Source: Chryseobacterium echinoideorum
GTDB lineage: Bacteria > Bacteroidota > Bacteroidia > Flavobacteriales > Weeksellaceae
DNA length: 64,000 nt
Reading direction: 5' to 3'
Assembly (NCBI RefSeq): GCF_007474535.1
Contig: NZ_VKNW01000005.1
Coordinates: 186,001-250,000 of the forward strand
Part shown: in pieces, positions 63,929 to 64,000 of the stretch
Numbering within the stretch: position 1 is the stretch's first letter
How the letters are laid out: each line of letters starts with the position of its first letter
The notes under the pieces: model-generated
Told to the model about the DNA's origin: nothing
The model's input: the letters and a program-made list of their open reading frames with translations, nothing else
Database searches by the model: none
Position numbers and translations under genes: made by a program

Positions 63929-64000
63929 ATGATTTCAAAATATAGAAAACTGTTTAATCAGGAATTTTCACAGGAAAAATACGAAAAGGTAAAAAATTTA
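63929..64000 (+). CDS. Start of a further gene, cut by the window end
   Basis: ATG at 63929 opens a frame of 24 codons (MISKYRKLFNQEF and on) that runs off the window. There is no stop in the visible part. It lies 72 bases after the amidotransferase stop, past the terminator, so it may be separately transcribed. Too short to name. Confidence 0.5.
   Translation, partial: MISKYRKLFNQEFSQEKYEKVKNL

Overview
The window looks like chromosomal DNA of a flavobacterium (Bacteroidota, Weeksellaceae), most likely Chryseobacterium or a close relative. The pointers are the AT-rich composition, very short or absent Shine-Dalgarno sequences, repeated TAnnTTTG promoter boxes upstream of genes, a type B T9SS sorting domain, and proteins typical of this group. 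The genus is inferred from recognition, not from a database search. No tRNA, rRNA, CRISPR array, prophage or intact insertion sequence was found.

Region by region: (1) 40-10663, minus strand, is an exopolysaccharide or capsule locus: initiating sugar transferase, DUF3575 outer-membrane protein, Wzc-type tyrosine autokinase, flippase, EpsG-like polymerase, four GT2 glycosyltransferases and a second sugar transferase. (2) 10796-14995 encodes a giant secreted repeat protein exported by T9SS. (3) 15268-18718 carries lysS, rlmF, a lipoprotein cytochrome c and a small lipoprotein. (4) 18815-26512 is the complete tryptophan operon, trpE-G-D-C-F-osmC-B-A. An unlisted 25-codon leader peptide with three tandem Trp codons and an attenuator hairpin precedes it. 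A 449-bp element sits between trpD and trpC, with 48-bp inverted ends around a frameshifted GIY-YIG nuclease gene. (5) 26807-45361 is mixed housekeeping: lipB, topB, an HhH repeat protein, a MerR regulator, an SMP-30 lipoprotein, rarA, yidD, lgt, lpxK, DUF4256, an M13 peptidase, cinA, DUF7832, a thioredoxin, an LpxL-type acyltransferase, a GT2, a DnaQ-like exonuclease and apaG. (6) 45448-50705 holds sucB, sucA and an SRPBCC/GyrI-like protein. (7) 50893-57277 is a glycogen locus, glgB-glgA-(coiled-coil secreted protein)-glgC, with a divergent esterase carrying a glycogen-binding-like domain. (8) 57288-64000 holds an M17 aminopeptidase and then a plus-strand cluster: ATP-grasp, esterase, second ATP-grasp, YbdK-type carboxylate-amine ligase and class I glutamine amidotransferase, plus the start of one more gene.

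How the parts work together: the left locus should build and export a surface polysaccharide; its Wza-type outer-membrane exporter is not in the window. The trp operon appears controlled by ribosome-mediated attenuation. The glg genes make ADP-glucose, polymerise it and branch it. The right-end cluster has the enzyme set expected of a ribosome-independent route to a small amide or peptide, and is the best candidate here for an uncharacterised pathway.
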